Below the pieces are notes generated by a model. That model saw only the letters and a list, made by a program, of their open reading frames with translations, was not told the origin of the DNA and did no database searches. From positions 153,417 through 217,416 of the forward strand of contig NZ_JACXWX010000009.1 in the NCBI RefSeq assembly GCF_014764505.1: a stretch of DNA of 64,000 bases, written 5' to 3'. The first letter of the stretch is position 1. The number at the start of each line of letters is the position of its first letter. Below, in pieces: positions 8,155 to 17,125 of this stretch. This stretch comes from Phormidium tenue FACHB-886. GTDB lineage: Bacteria > Cyanobacteriota > Cyanobacteriia > Elainellales > Elainellaceae. The position numbers were made by a program, and so were the translations under genes.

Positions 8155-8612
8155 TAGGCTGGATCGCTAAGCAGTAGATGATGCGTTGTATGGACCCAGT
8201 TGGGCTCAGTTTGAAACCCTAAGCTGCGATAGAAGCGATCGGCAACGGCAGTATCAGTTCGCAGGGTTAGGAGCCGATGGTGTGGTCTGGCTGCTTGAAT
8301 AATTTGACAGACCAACTGCCGCCCAATGCCCTGCCGCCGCCAAGCCGTTGCGATATATAAGTGCCGCAGCCTTCCAATGTGTGGATCGCAGAAGTAGGGG
8401 TCTTGGTTTAGCCCACCTACGCCGATTGCTTTGCTTTGGGCTGAGGCAAGAAACAGCACTTCCCCGGGTTGATCGAAGCAATTTAATCGATCGTTATACT
8501 CCTGAATCAATCTTTGAACAAGCCGGAATCCTTGAGACAGGCTCTCTTCAAGCAGGTGAGCCAGCATCCCTTCATCCAGTGCTGATATAGGACTGATTTC
8601 AACTTGATCCAT
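8145..8612 (-). CDS. GNAT-family N-acetyltransferase
   Basis: 155 residues with the GNAT fold. The acetyl-CoA pyrophosphate loop is WRRQGIGRQLV (about 91-101), preceded by the strand RLRHLYIAT and followed by LTLRTDTAVADRFYRSLGF (about 117-135), the typical motif B region. The acceptor cannot be predicted. It converges with pta and overlaps its end by 10 bases. Confidence 0.85.
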   Translation of the reverse strand: MDQVEISPISALDEGMLAHLLEESLSQGFRLVQRLIQEYNDRLNCFDQPGEVLFLASAQSKAIGVGGLNQDPYFCDPHIGRLRHLYIATAWRRQGIGRQLVCQIIQAARPHHRLLTLRTDTAVADRFYRSLGFQTEPNWVHTTHHLLLSDPAYYP

Positions 8613-8683
8613 ACTTGAAATAGTAGCCTCACCAATGGGGCAAGCCCAACTTAATCTATGCGCAATCTTGCGATCGCCAGCTC

Positions 8684-9109
8684 ATGAACCAGTTGATGCT
8701 TAAGCAATTTTTTGGGAGTCTGTGGGACAGCCTGACGCAGCCGATTCAAGATTGGCTGCTTGCCCATCCCTATGGCAACTGGCTTTTAATGCACCCGCTA
8801 TGGGCGATCGGGCTGGTGTTGATTGTGCTGCTGCTGCTGTCGGGGCTGTTTGGGGCGATCGCCCAGCTCACTCAGCGTCTTTGGATCGCGTTGCTGCAGT
8901 TCCCAGTGTTGCTAACTCGCTGGATTTTTGTGGGCACGTTTCAGCTAGGTAGGGCGATCTTTCAGCTAAAGCCTGCTCCAGCACCTACTGCAGATACACA
9001 GCAGCAGCGTTTGGCAGAAATTCTCGATCGGCTGGAGGTTTTGAAGCAGGAGCAGGATGAGCTATTGCAGGAAGTGAAGCAGATTTTAGCGGTGAAGGAG
9101 ATCGTGTAA
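8684..9109 (+). CDS. Small membrane protein with C-terminal coiled coil
   Basis: 141 residues, no recognised family. There is an amphipathic start (to about 35), two hydrophobic segments (about 38-62, LWAIGLVLIVLLLL; and 66-92) and, after a Pro/Ala linker, a heptad-rich helix (about 105-140, LAEILDRLEVLKQEQDELLQ). It is probably an inner-membrane protein with a cytoplasmic coiled coil that could bind a partner. Codon use resembles the neighbours. No convincing ribosome binding site precedes the ATG. Confidence 0.65.
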   Translation: MNQLMLKQFFGSLWDSLTQPIQDWLLAHPYGNWLLMHPLWAIGLVLIVLLLLSGLFGAIAQLTQRLWIALLQFPVLLTRWIFVGTFQLGRAIFQLKPAPAPTADTQQQRLAEILDRLEVLKQEQDELLQEVKQILAVKEIV

Positions 9110-9192
9110 GGGCGCTGTGTGCCCTTGGCTGAGAAGCGCCACGGCAGAGAGCCTCAAGCCTGTGATGCTTAGATCGAGCATGTTCGAGGTTA

Positions 9193-9217
9193 GATTGCTG
9201 CCTCATCAGCAGCAATC
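9193..9217. terminator. Hairpin between convergent genes
   Basis: GATTGCTGC (9193-9201) and GCAGCAATC (9209-9217) with a 7-base loop, between the membrane protein and the convergent flavodoxin-fold gene. It is likely to serve both directions. Confidence 0.5.
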
Positions 9218-9253
9218 AACGGTTAAGGAAAGCAAAGTGTCAAAGTTTGGCAA

Positions 9254-9820
9254 TTAAAGCTTGGCAAAGAGCTGCTTTCCTTTCAGTTCAGCCGCCACTC
9301 TTGTAACATTTGCACCATGGTGTTTGGCAGCTTCGGTGCGTTCATCGGGGAGCCCCGTAGGCGTACCGTCCTCAGCATGAGCGCGCCCATACGGTGCCCA
9401 CTGTAACCCCCCTTGTGGGTATCCAGGTGTGTTTTTAGGCAACGGGACGATAACCATCCCCAGTTCAGCGAAGTTGTTTAGCAATGCCACCATTGTGACT
9501 TCGCAACCGCCACCCGCACTTCCGAACCCACCGCCCGAAGCAAACACAGCACCGACTTTTCCAACCATGCTGTCTTGCATCCACAGTCCACCGCAAACTT
9601 CATCGATGAATTTTTTAACTCGCCAGTCTGGGCTGCCCATGTGCACCGGAGAACCCACAATTACAGCATCGCTAGACACCATATCTTCAGGAGTCACCTC
9701 TCCAGCAGTTTTAACGATTACTTCGCTACTAGGAACAGACTGAGCGCCGGATGCGATCGCCTCTGCCATCTTTTTCGTACTGCCGTAGCTCGTCTCGTAA
9801 ATGACCAATACCTTAACCAT
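9254..9820 (-). CDS. Flavodoxin-fold NAD(P)H:quinone oxidoreductase, WrbA-like
   Basis: 188 residues. The N-terminal FMN phosphate loop is YETSYGSTKKMA (about 8-19), followed by SSDAVIVGSPVHMG (about 48-61) and the FASGGGFGSAGGG loop (about 93-105), which match WrbA/flavodoxin-like reductases. WrbA proteins reduce quinones by two electrons with NAD(P)H, protecting against redox cycling. The conserved PYG near the C-terminus also fits WrbA. It is transcribed alone; the 460 bases upstream hold its promoter and that of the divergent reductase relic. Confidence 0.85.
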   Translation of the reverse strand: MVKVLVIYETSYGSTKKMAEAIASGAQSVPSSEVIVKTAGEVTPEDMVSSDAVIVGSPVHMGSPDWRVKKFIDEVCGGLWMQDSMVGKVGAVFASGGGFGSAGGGCEVTMVALLNNFAELGMVIVPLPKNTPGYPQGGLQWAPYGRAHAEDGTPTGLPDERTEAAKHHGANVTRVAAELKGKQLFAKL

Positions 9821-10281
9821 GTTGGGAAGTTGAAAGAAAATAGCTTTGCTAAAAATTTACCGCACGAGTTCTGTAAAAGTAATTGACGTAAGGTTCATTT
9901 AATACTGCTTCTGATATTGCAGTAACTAAACAAAAATCTTACCTGCATATTCATAGATCGCTGAATTCTAGAAGACGGTGTTTTTGGCTGCTTTATGACT
10001 CCGCTGGCAGCTGAGATCCAATAAAGGCGGACTCACTGAGTCTATGCATAACAACAAAAAGTCAAGGTAATTGTGATTTTTAAACCGGCTGAACTGTTTT
10101 AGGATTCTTTTTGATATACCAGCTATTAACGAGAGCAAAGATAGGGGTTACATCCTATCGAACTCACTTGTGATAATTTTGAAATTCGATTAGCGTGTGA
10201 ACTACCTCGAAATTTTTAGTTTGTTGGTGCAACAACACTGTCATCAAATTAAAAACTCACAGATGCATTAAGGAAGTCACT
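9821..10281. other. Intergenic region between divergent genes
   Basis: AT-rich, with no open frame worth calling. It must carry the promoter of the WrbA-like gene (minus). A short inverted repeat, TTGTTG-gtg-CAACAA (10221-10235), lies about 45 bases before the aldo/keto reductase start and could be an operator. Nothing else is recognised. Confidence 0.4.
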
Positions 10282-10855
10282 ATGCCAATCCAAGAACAAA
10301 GCACAATGCAAACGAAACTATTGGGAAACTCTGACCTCCACATCACCCCAATAGGCTATGGAGCTTGGGCGATCGGCGGTGGAGATTGGGAATTTGGTTG
10401 GGGTCCTCAAGAAGATCAAGATTCGATGGCTGCCATTCATCGCTCATTAGATTTAGGTGCCAATTGGATCGATACAGCAGCCGTTTACGGATTAGGACAT
10501 TCCGAAGAGATTGTGGGGAGGGTGCTGAAGGAACGATCAGAGCGTCCCTATGTTTTTACCAAATGTTCGCTGATCTGGAACGAAAACCGCCAAATAGGTC
10601 GCAGCTTAAAGGCAGATTCCCTTCGTCAAGAACTATCTGAAGCTTGTTGATCTGCTGCGACAGATTGGGCAGGCACATGGGCGATCGCCCGGAGAAACTG
10701 CCATTGCTTGGACGCTGCGCCATCCGGCAGTGACGGCGGCAATCGTGGGAGGACGCAACGCCAAACAGGTTGAAGGAACGATCGGCGCGGCTGAATTTCG
10801 CCTTAGCAAAGACGAGTTACAGCAAATAGATACATTTCTGCGGGAGCATCCCTAA
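10282..10855 (+). pseudogene. Aldo/keto reductase broken by an internal deletion
   Basis: The ATG at 10282 has AGGAAG upstream and the frame encodes a normal AKR N-terminus: LLGNSDLHITPIGYGAWAIG, DLGANWIDTAAVYGLGHSEE with the catalytic Asp and Tyr, and FTKCSLIW. After IGRSLKADSLRQE it runs into a stop at 10648-10650. In another frame, directly downstream, the C-terminus of the same family continues: KLVDLLRQIGQAHGRSPGET, IAWTLRHPAVTAAIVGGR and LSKDELQQIDTF, to the stop at 10855. About 120-170 central residues of the TIM barrel are therefore missing and the join is out of frame. No active enzyme can be made. Confidence 0.85.
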
Positions 10856-10871
10856 CGGAGATGGACTAAAA

Positions 10872-10899
10872 GCGCCCTGTCATCGTAACAACAGGGCGC
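10872..10899. terminator. Hairpin after the reductase relic
   Basis: GCGCCCTGT (10872-10880) and ACAGGGCGC (10891-10899) with a 10-base loop, between the relic and the convergent small gene. Confidence 0.5.
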
Positions 10900-10920
10900 G
10901 GAAGAGCTTATGCCTGAGAT

Positions 10921-11085
10921 TTATGTTTTTAGAGAGTCTTTGTTTGAAGCTGGGGAATTGTATGGCGTTGATTGAGTAGGGGAGCCAGAGTCTTCTGACT
11001 TAGCAGGTCTTGGTTCTGGCTGCTTGGGAGGACGGGGAGAACTAGGAAAAGAGATCCGATCGGGTTCGGGCTGTTCAGAAGTCAT
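10921..11085 (-). CDS. 54-residue Pro/Ser-rich small protein
   Basis: An open frame from the ATG at 11083-11085 to a TAA at 10921-10923, with a good site (AGGAGA) 7 bases upstream. The product starts MTSEQPEPDRISFPSSPRPP and is disordered, rich in Pro, Ser, Glu and Lys, with no hydrophobic segment. No family is recognised. The strong ribosome binding site and its placement between two hairpins argue that it is expressed; composition alone gives no function. Confidence 0.45.
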   Translation of the reverse strand: MTSEQPEPDRISFPSSPRPPKQPEPRPAKSEDSGSPTQSTPYNSPASNKDSLKT

Positions 11086-11301
11086 TACATGTCTCCTAAA
11101 TTTGTTTGGTAAAGAATTTAATTTTGCTTAATCACAAGAGAATCTTGTACCCAGAGTAGAATGTTCGATCGGTCTCTACCTTAGCCTTTTGATAGATCCA
11201 GCCTCTTGAACTATTAACTTTTCAGGTATACAGCAAACTTGCTTCAGTTAAAGATCGCCGCTCTTGCACCGCTTGTATAAGAATCACGGTGAATACAGAA
11301 G

Positions 11302-11327
11302 GCTTTTGTTGGTGTGCCAACAAAAGC
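11302..11327 (-). terminator. glgP terminator hairpin
   Basis: GCTTTTGTTGG (11302-11312), loop TGTG, CCAACAAAAGC (11317-11327), beginning 23 bases beyond the glgP stop codon on the minus strand. Confidence 0.6.
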
Positions 11328-11349
11328 TTCGTACTGTCCACAGCCGTAG

Positions 11350-13908
11350 CTATTGGTCAGTATCTTCTAGCTCGATCGGAACAGGATGAACTTGCCAAAT
11401 ATCTTGAGAATACTCGTGAATCGTTCGATCGCCTGAGAAATATCCCATCCGCGCTGCGCTGAGAATGGATTTGCGCGTCCAGCTTTCTTGATCGCGGTAG
11501 ACATGGCTGACCTGCTTCTGGCAATCAATGTATGCCTGATAATCTGCCAGCAGCAGATATTCATCTCGGTACAGCAGCGAATCCACCAGTGGCTTGAACA
11601 GAGATTGATCGCCGTTCGAGAAATAACCCGATGCGATTAGGTTGATCGCTTCCTTTAAAGCAAGGTTTTCATTGTAGTAATCAATCGGACGATACCCCTG
11701 ATTTTTAACCTGCATTACCTGTTCAGCCGATAGCCCAAACAGAAAGAAGTTCTCTGCCCCAATGGCATCTCGAATTTCGATGTTTGCACCGTCTAAGGTG
11801 CCGATCGTGAGTGCACCATTCATAGCAAACTTCATGTTGCTTGTGCCGGATGCTTCTTTGCCAGCGGTTGAAATCTGCTCGGATAGATCGGCTGCGGGGT
11901 AAAGCCGCTGTGCCATTGACACACCATAGTTGGGTAGAAAAACAACTTTGAGACGATCGCCCATTGCCGGATCTTGGTTAACTACCGACGCCACTGCGTT
12001 AATCAGCTTGATCATCAGTTTTGCCATAGCATATCCGGGGGCAGCTTTTCCGGCAAAAATCACCGTTCGCGGTACTATTTCGATCTCTGGGTGCTGCCGT
12101 AAATAATTATATAAAGTAATCACATGCAGCACGTTTAGATGCTGGCGTTTGTATTCGTGAAAGCGCTTCACCTGGATATCAAACAGAGAATTTGAATTTA
12201 CTGAAATTCCAGTAGTCTGCAGAATGAATTCTGCTAAATCCTGCTTATTGTCCTGTTTGATTTGCTGCCAATCTTGCCGAAATTCTGGATCATCAACCCA
12301 AGCTTCCAATTGCTTAATCTGATCCAGGTTTTTAATCCAACCTTTGCCAATTTTGTTGCTAATCAGCAGTGCTAGCTTAGGATTTCCTAAGAGAATCCAG
12401 CGGCGATGCGTCACACCGTTGGTTTTGTTGTTAAATCTCTCGGGGAACAGCTCATAAAAGTCGTGAAAGAGCTGCTGTTTGATCGACTCAGTATGCAGGG
12501 CAGCAACCCCGTTAATAGAGTGGCTGCCAACACAGGCAAGATTGCCCATGCGGATTTTCTTTTCTGCGCCTTCTTCAATTAATGAAAGACGAGCAATGCG
12601 ATCGCCATCAGCGGGATACTGAATACGGATTTCATCTAAAAACCGTCGATTGATCTCAAAGATAATCTCTAGGTGACGGGGCAGCAGCCGACCAAATAAA
12701 TTCATTCCCCAGCGTTCCAAGGCTTCTGGCAGAATGGTGTGATTGGTGAAGGCAAAGGTGCGCTGCGTGATCTCCCAGGCTTTTTCCCAGCAGAACTGAT
12801 GCACATCTACTAATAAGCGCATCAGCTCTGCAATGCCGATCGCCGGATGCGTATCGTTAATTTGGATCGCCACTTTGTTGGGAAAGGCATCAAACGATTG
12901 ATGTTGCCTGAGATACGTCCGAATAATATCTTGCAAAGAGCAAGACACAAAGAAGTACTGTTGCTCTAACCTTAGCTGTTTGCCTTGTTCGTTGTTGTCA
13001 TTTGGATATAATACCTTGGTGATATTTTCTGAATAAGTTTTATCGGCAACTGCATTGGTGTAGTCGCCGTTGTTGAAAATTTGGAAGTTGAAGTCGTCGC
13101 TGGCTCTTGCGCTCCACAGGCGCAGCGTATTAACGGTGTTGCTGCTGTAGCCGGAAACTGGAATATCGTAAGGGATTCCTAATACAGTTCGGGCGGGTAT
13201 CCAACGAATTTGGTAGCGACCGTTTTCATCTGTGTAAGACTCGGTATACCCACCCAGTTTTACTTCAACTGTGTAGTCAGGGCGTGCTATTTCCCAGGGG
13301 TTGCCAAACCGTAGCCACCGATCGGGTTTTTCGATCTGCCAGCCGTCCTGGATACCCTGCTGGAAAATGCCAAACTCATAGCGAATTCCGTAGCCAATTG
13401 CTGGAATTTCTAGCGTGGAGAGGCAGTCTAAGAAACAAGCGGCTAACCGTCCTAAGCCACCATTTCCTAAGCCGGGTTCATCTTCCTGCTCTAAAACATC
13501 GCGCAGGTTAAATCCAAACTCTTGCATGATCTGCCCGGCTGTTTCAAACAGACCTACGTTGATCAAATTTTTGCCAAGCTGTCGCCCAATAAGATACTCT
13601 GCGGAGAAATAGCAGACGACCTTTACATCTGGTTTTAAGTAGGCTTGCTCGGCGGTTTTGAGCCAGCGCTGCAGTAGCCGATCGCGGACTGTATACGCGA
13701 GTGCCATGTAGTAGTCATACGCCTGCGCCCAGTTTTGATTTTTGGCTAGTAGATAGTACAAGTTGTCTAGAATCGCTCGTTTTAGCGTTTCTCTATCCAT
13801 GCCGGTGCGATCGTCTTGTATCTGCACTTGAGCTGGCTGAGTGCGATGGGCAAAGGTTGCAAGCTGGGGTGTGCAGATTTGATCGGATTCCAAACGGGCG
13901 GTATTCAT
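11350..13908 (-). CDS. glgP: Glycogen/starch phosphorylase
   Basis: 852 residues, the usual length of GT35 alpha-glucan phosphorylases. The N-terminal part has AYDYYMALAYTVRDRL and YFSAEYLIGRQL, and the active-site region contains EDEPGLGNGGLGRLAACFLD. The C-terminal domain carries the pyridoxal-phosphate lysine in EASGTSNMKFAMNG and the glucose-binding GTLDGANIEI. It releases glucose-1-phosphate from glycogen at night or under stress. AAGGTG lies just before the ATG. It is transcribed alone, with a hairpin terminator. The first 30 residues are a variable extension. Confidence 0.97.
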   Translation of the reverse strand: MNTARLESDQICTPQLATFAHRTQPAQVQIQDDRTGMDRETLKRAILDNLYYLLAKNQNWAQAYDYYMALAYTVRDRLLQRWLKTAEQAYLKPDVKVVCYFSAEYLIGRQLGKNLINVGLFETAGQIMQEFGFNLRDVLEQEDEPGLGNGGLGRLAACFLDCLSTLEIPAIGYGIRYEFGIFQQGIQDGWQIEKPDRWLRFGNPWEIARPDYTVEVKLGGYTESYTDENGRYQIRWIPARTVLGIPYDIPVSGYSSNTVNTLRLWSARASDDFNFQIFNNGDYTNAVADKTYSENITKVLYPNDNNEQGKQLRLEQQYFFVSCSLQDIIRTYLRQHQSFDAFPNKVAIQINDTHPAIGIAELMRLLVDVHQFCWEKAWEITQRTFAFTNHTILPEALERWGMNLFGRLLPRHLEIIFEINRRFLDEIRIQYPADGDRIARLSLIEEGAEKKIRMGNLACVGSHSINGVAALHTESIKQQLFHDFYELFPERFNNKTNGVTHRRWILLGNPKLALLISNKIGKGWIKNLDQIKQLEAWVDDPEFRQDWQQIKQDNKQDLAEFILQTTGISVNSNSLFDIQVKRFHEYKRQHLNVLHVITLYNYLRQHPEIEIVPRTVIFAGKAAPGYAMAKLMIKLINAVASVVNQDPAMGDRLKVVFLPNYGVSMAQRLYPAADLSEQISTAGKEASGTSNMKFAMNGALTIGTLDGANIEIRDAIGAENFFLFGLSAEQVMQVKNQGYRPIDYYNENLALKEAINLIASGYFSNGDQSLFKPLVDSLLYRDEYLLLADYQAYIDCQKQVSHVYRDQESWTRKSILSAARMGYFSGDRTIHEYSQDIWQVHPVPIELEDTDQ

Positions 13909-14261
13909 GGATTCACCTTATGTGCAGAGGCGGGTTAAAGATTTTTCAGGCTGAGGTACTTTTCTGGTGCGTTGGGGCGAAGCGATTGTTTTTATGCCAG
14001 CTTGATGGGTGGTTTATCTTTTTTGCTGAGGATGGTTGGGTTATTTTGTTGAGGTATGCGCTTCGCAGGATAGCAGGAGTGCTGGAATGGTTCTTCCATC
14101 GGAATAGGTGAGCTGCATTTAGGTTGATTGTGAGAATGCATACAGCTGTGGTTTAAGAAATTTGGGTGTTTGTTTCCGAGCCGTGGGGGTGTTGGGTTTC
14201 CTGAGAAGCGCGGTAAGTTTGATGAATGGGCTTGCTTAATCTGTGAAAAACAAAGCTGTGA
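13909..14261. other. Intergenic region upstream of glgP
   Basis: About 350 bases holding the glgP promoter on the minus strand. No credible gene was seen: the open frames here run antisense into glgP or have low-complexity translations. Confidence 0.35.
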
Positions 14262-14298
14262 AAGAAACAAAGCCGCGCTTCGCGCGGCTTTGTTTCTT
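14262..14298. terminator. Strong 17-bp GC-rich hairpin
   Basis: AAGAAACAAAGCCGCGC (14262-14278), loop TTC, GCGCGGCTTTGTTTCTT (14282-14298), a perfect stem. It sits between the ankyrin gene terminus and the glgP start, so it most plausibly ends transcription from the ankyrin side (minus strand), about 130 bases past that stop, reading into T-rich DNA. Confidence 0.6.
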
Positions 14299-14338
14299 GG
14301 TTTGCGGTAGAGAATTGATTGTTCTATCGCTATAGTGA

Positions 14339-14405
14339 TATAGCGCTACGCGCATAGGTGAGGATAAGTTCTGTGCAAAAGATTTCAATTTGAGCGCGTA
14401 GCGCG
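14339..14405 (+). repeat. 67-bp dispersed repeat with 11-bp terminal inverted repeats (copy B)
   Basis: It begins TATAGCGCTACGCGC and ends GCGCGTAGCGCG. The 11-bp ends 14343-14353 and 14394-14404 are perfect inverted repeats. A diverged copy in the opposite orientation lies at 41426-41491. It is too short to encode anything and resembles a miniature palindromic element. Confidence 0.6.
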
Positions 14406-14427
14406 ATAAAAGCTAGGAAGGTTGGGT

Positions 14428-15159
14428 TTATTGCGTCCGCCGCAGTAGAGCGATCATTTCTGGATCGCCTCTTTCTTGAGCAAGGGCTAAGGCACTTTTG
14501 CCTTGGTAAGCTACTCGCGCATCTGCTCCGTAGCTTAGTAGGAGCCGCACCATTTCGCGATTGCCAGATTCGACTGCTCGGTATAGGACGGGAACGCCTG
14601 TTGTTCGGGCATTAAGGGCTGCTTCACCCTGCAACAATAGTCTTACGAGTTCTACGTTTCCTGCTTCGACTGCTCTTGCGAGCGGTGCTACTCCTGATCC
14701 AGGATAAAGATTGGGGGATGCACCGGCATTGATCAGTATTCTGGTCATTTCCGCGTTTCCTGCTTCAACTGCTCGCGCTAGGGCAGTGTATCCAGCAGCG
14801 GTCGCTACATCTACGTTTGCGCCTTCGCTGACCAATAGCCTCACCATCTCTACGTTCCCTCGTTCAGCCGCTAGCGTTATCGGATATCCGGAGGTGCGAT
14901 CGCCGACATTGGGGCTGGCTCCGCTGGCTAGCAATGTTTCTACTCTGGCAATATCGCCGCTAGCGACGGCATCGATCAATCGTTGGGGAGAAGCAGCAAG
15001 AATTTGGGCTTGAGCAATGTTGGCAACTACCAGAGGGGAAGGTGGAGGAGAAAGCGGAGGCGGCACTGCCTGACTTCCAGATGCTGTCGCTTGCAGCTTG
15101 CTACAGGCTGTTGCAAATAAGGTGCCAACGAGAAGCGCTGTAAATAGACGGCTTACCAT
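14428..15159 (-). CDS. Ankyrin-repeat protein, probably a lipoprotein
   Basis: 243 residues. The start MVSRLFTALLVGTLFATACS is a signal sequence with a cysteine at residue 19 in a weak lipobox (ATAC). A Pro/Ser linker follows, then about five to six ankyrin repeats from residue 58 to 243 (for example DAVASGDIARVETLLASGAS and GYTALARAVEAGNAEMTRIL). Ankyrin stacks bind other proteins. The predicted location outside the cytoplasm is unusual for bacterial ankyrins but known in cyanobacteria. No partner enzyme is adjacent. Confidence 0.85.
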   Translation of the reverse strand: MVSRLFTALLVGTLFATACSKLQATASGSQAVPPPLSPPPSPLVVANIAQAQILAASPQRLIDAVASGDIARVETLLASGASPNVGDRTSGYPITLAAERGNVEMVRLLVSEGANVDVATAAGYTALARAVEAGNAEMTRILINAGASPNLYPGSGVAPLARAVEAGNVELVRLLLQGEAALNARTTGVPVLYRAVESGNREMVRLLLSYGADARVAYQGKSALALAQERGDPEMIALLRRTQ

Positions 15160-15297
15160 AGTTCTACCTTAGGGAATGAGTGATCAAAACTCGGGCGACT
15201 GCATTTGCTGCCCAAAGTTGTGTATCAAAGCACCCTATTCATGATGATAGTGAATCCATTCCTTCCTGTCGCGTTTTTTAGCTGTTGTCATTATCGT

Positions 15298-15372
15298 CAT
15301 TATGCTTAGGACATTTTTTTGGCAGGCTTCGCACGCCAAAAAAGTCCCTGTCCTCAATGCTGTAGTAATGGC
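15298..15372 (+). repeat. Intergenic dispersed repeat, family 2, copy 1
   Basis: It shares CATTAtGCTTAG, a T-run, CTTCGC...CCAAAA, GTCCCTGTC and TGCTGTaGTaaTgGC with 54517-54582 on the same strand. It contains a hairpin, TTTTTTGGC (15315-15323) with GCCAAAAAA (15335-15343). Confidence 0.5.
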
Positions 15373-15440
15373 TATAGCTGTCACTATAGTCACTAAGAAA
15401 TTTGCGGTTGCTATGTTCGTACTCTATTAAGCGCAATGGA

Positions 15441-15468
15441 AAAGGCGCGGGCTTTTGCCTGCGCCTTT
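15441..15468 (-). terminator. pgk terminator
   Basis: AAAGGCGC and GCGCCTTT arms, extended by GGGC/GCCT with one wobble pair. It begins about 45 bases past the pgk stop on the minus strand and is followed there by TTTT. Confidence 0.65.
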
Positions 15469-15512
15469 GGCACTTCTTATTAGCAGTGCGATTTCATAAA
15501 CTGGGCGATCGC

Positions 15513-16733
15513 TTATGCATCATCTAGTGCTGCAATTCCCGGTAGCACTTTGCCTTCCAGCAGCTCTAGGCTTGCGCCACCGCCTGTGGAAATGTGGCTC
15601 ATCTGGTCTGCTACACCCACTTTCTCAACGGCTGCTACTGAGTCGCCACCGCCGATGATGGTTACGGCTCCGGTTTTGGTAATCTCTGCCAGCGAGCGGG
15701 CGATCGCCTCTGTTCCCTTGGCAAACTTGTCAAACTCAAATACGCCCATGGGACCGTTCCAGATCACGGTTTTGCAATCTGCCAGCGCATCCTGAAATAC
15801 TTTCACTGAGTCAGGTCCAATATCCAGCCCCATCCAGCCATCGGGGATGTTTTCTACGCTGACGGTTTGGGCATTGGCATCGGCTGAAAAGTTGTCTGCC
15901 ACTACCACATCCGTTGGCAGCAATAGCGCTACACCTTTCTGTTTTGCCTTGACTTCTAGCGTCTTTGCTAGCTCCACAAACTCGTCTTCTACAAGCGATT
16001 TGCCGACGCTCAAGCCGCGAGCTCTGTAGAAGGTGAAGATCATGCCGCCGCCAATTAGCAGTTTGTCTACCTTTTCCAGCAGGGTTTCGATCACCGTAAT
16101 CTTACTGGATACCTTTGAGCCACCGATAATTGCGGCTAAGGGGCGCTGCGGTTCTTCGATTGCCCCCTGCAGATACTGCAGCTCTTTCTCGATCAGGTAG
16201 CCAGCTACGGAGGGCTTCAGGTAGTGGGCGACCCCTTCAGTGGAAGCATGAGCGCGGTGAGCTGTGCCAAACGCATCATTTACGTAGAGATCAGCGATCG
16301 ACGCAAGCTGCTTGGCAAATTCAGGTGCGTTTTTCTCTTCTTCGGGGTGAAAGCGAACGTTTTCCAGCAGCAGCACATCGCCGTCTTTCAGTTCGTCCAC
16401 TTTGGCCGCTACTTCATCGCCAACGCAGTTGTCCGTCTTGACGACGGGCTTGCCCAACAGCTCTGACAGCCGATTGGCTACAGGGGTTAGCCGGAACTTA
16501 TCTGCCACCCGCGCTGCAAAATTATCCCCCTTGGGACGACCAAAGTGGCTGCTCAAGATCACCTTAGCGCCATTAGAAGTGAGATATTGGATCGTCGGCA
16601 AAGCTGCCCGAATCCGTGTATCGTCGGTGATATTGCCTTGGTCATCAAGCGGCACATTGAAGTCTGCGCGGACGAGCGCCTTTTTGCCTGACAAGTCGGC
16701 TGCCGATAAGCTTGCTACGCTTTTTTTAGACAC
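15513..16733 (-). CDS. pgk: Phosphoglycerate kinase
   Basis: 406 residues, full length. The N-terminal substrate-binding stretch is [15 protein letters not shown], followed by [17 protein letters not shown]. The C-terminal nucleotide-binding glycine loop is [16 protein letters not shown] with FVE-type hinge features. It makes 3-phosphoglycerate and ATP from 1,3-bisphosphoglycerate and runs in reverse in the Calvin cycle. The start codon is GTG (16731-16733), with GGGGG and 5-6 bases of spacing before it. It is monocistronic: a terminator follows and about 390 bases of promoter region precede it. Confidence 0.97.
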   Translation of the reverse strand: MSKKSVASLSAADLSGKKALVRADFNVPLDDQGNITDDTRIRAALPTIQYLTSNGAKVILSSHFGRPKGDNFAARVADKFRLTPVANRLSELLGKPVVKTDNCVGDEVAAKVDELKDGDVLLLENVRFHPEEEKNAPEFAKQLASIADLYVNDAFGTAHRAHASTEGVAHYLKPSVAGYLIEKELQYLQGAIEEPQRPLAAIIGGSKVSSKITVIETLLEKVDKLLIGGGMIFTFYRARGLSVGKSLVEDEFVELAKTLEVKAKQKGVALLLPTDVVVADNFSADANAQTVSVENIPDGWMGLDIGPDSVKVFQDALADCKTVIWNGPMGVFEFDKFAKGTEAIARSLAEITKTGAVTIIGGGDSVAAVEKVGVADQMSHISTGGGASLELLEGKVLPGIAALDDA

Positions 16734-17125
16734 TGGAATCCCCCTGCGTGAGTCTCTACTGTGAATTAAAAACTATAGATTGAAAGAAGCTACTGCTGTT
16801 TTGGCGGGCTGTTGCTCAAACACTTGCATAAGCTGTTAGGTATTCTTACCTATTAAGCATTGTAAAGCGTCTGTGCAAATTACAAAAGCCTATCTTGCTT
16901 GAAGCAGCAGCCAGGCAAAGATTTCTAAAAAAATCTGTAGCCTCCCCCTCCGACGCTTAGATTGGGTGGAAAGTGAGAAGGGAGATTTGCATAGCCTTAT
17001 GCAGTCTTTGGGGAGTGTAGCCGATCGCCTTTCTCCCACATTTCTCATCTCTTTCCTGATCCCCATCCTCAGCAACCTGATCCCCGCCCTCATTCTACAG
17101 GAGTCTATGTCCCCACGAGGTAGCG
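16734..17125. other. Divergent promoter region between pgk and a Usp gene
   Basis: 392 bases. The first 130 next to pgk are AT-rich and likely hold its promoter. The half next to the Usp gene is C/T-rich. No gene, riboswitch or clear operator is seen. Confidence 0.4.

Noticed and set aside
13701..14111. Plus-strand frame overlapping the glgP 5' end
   Set aside because: It is antisense to glgP for half its length, has no family features and no ribosome binding site.
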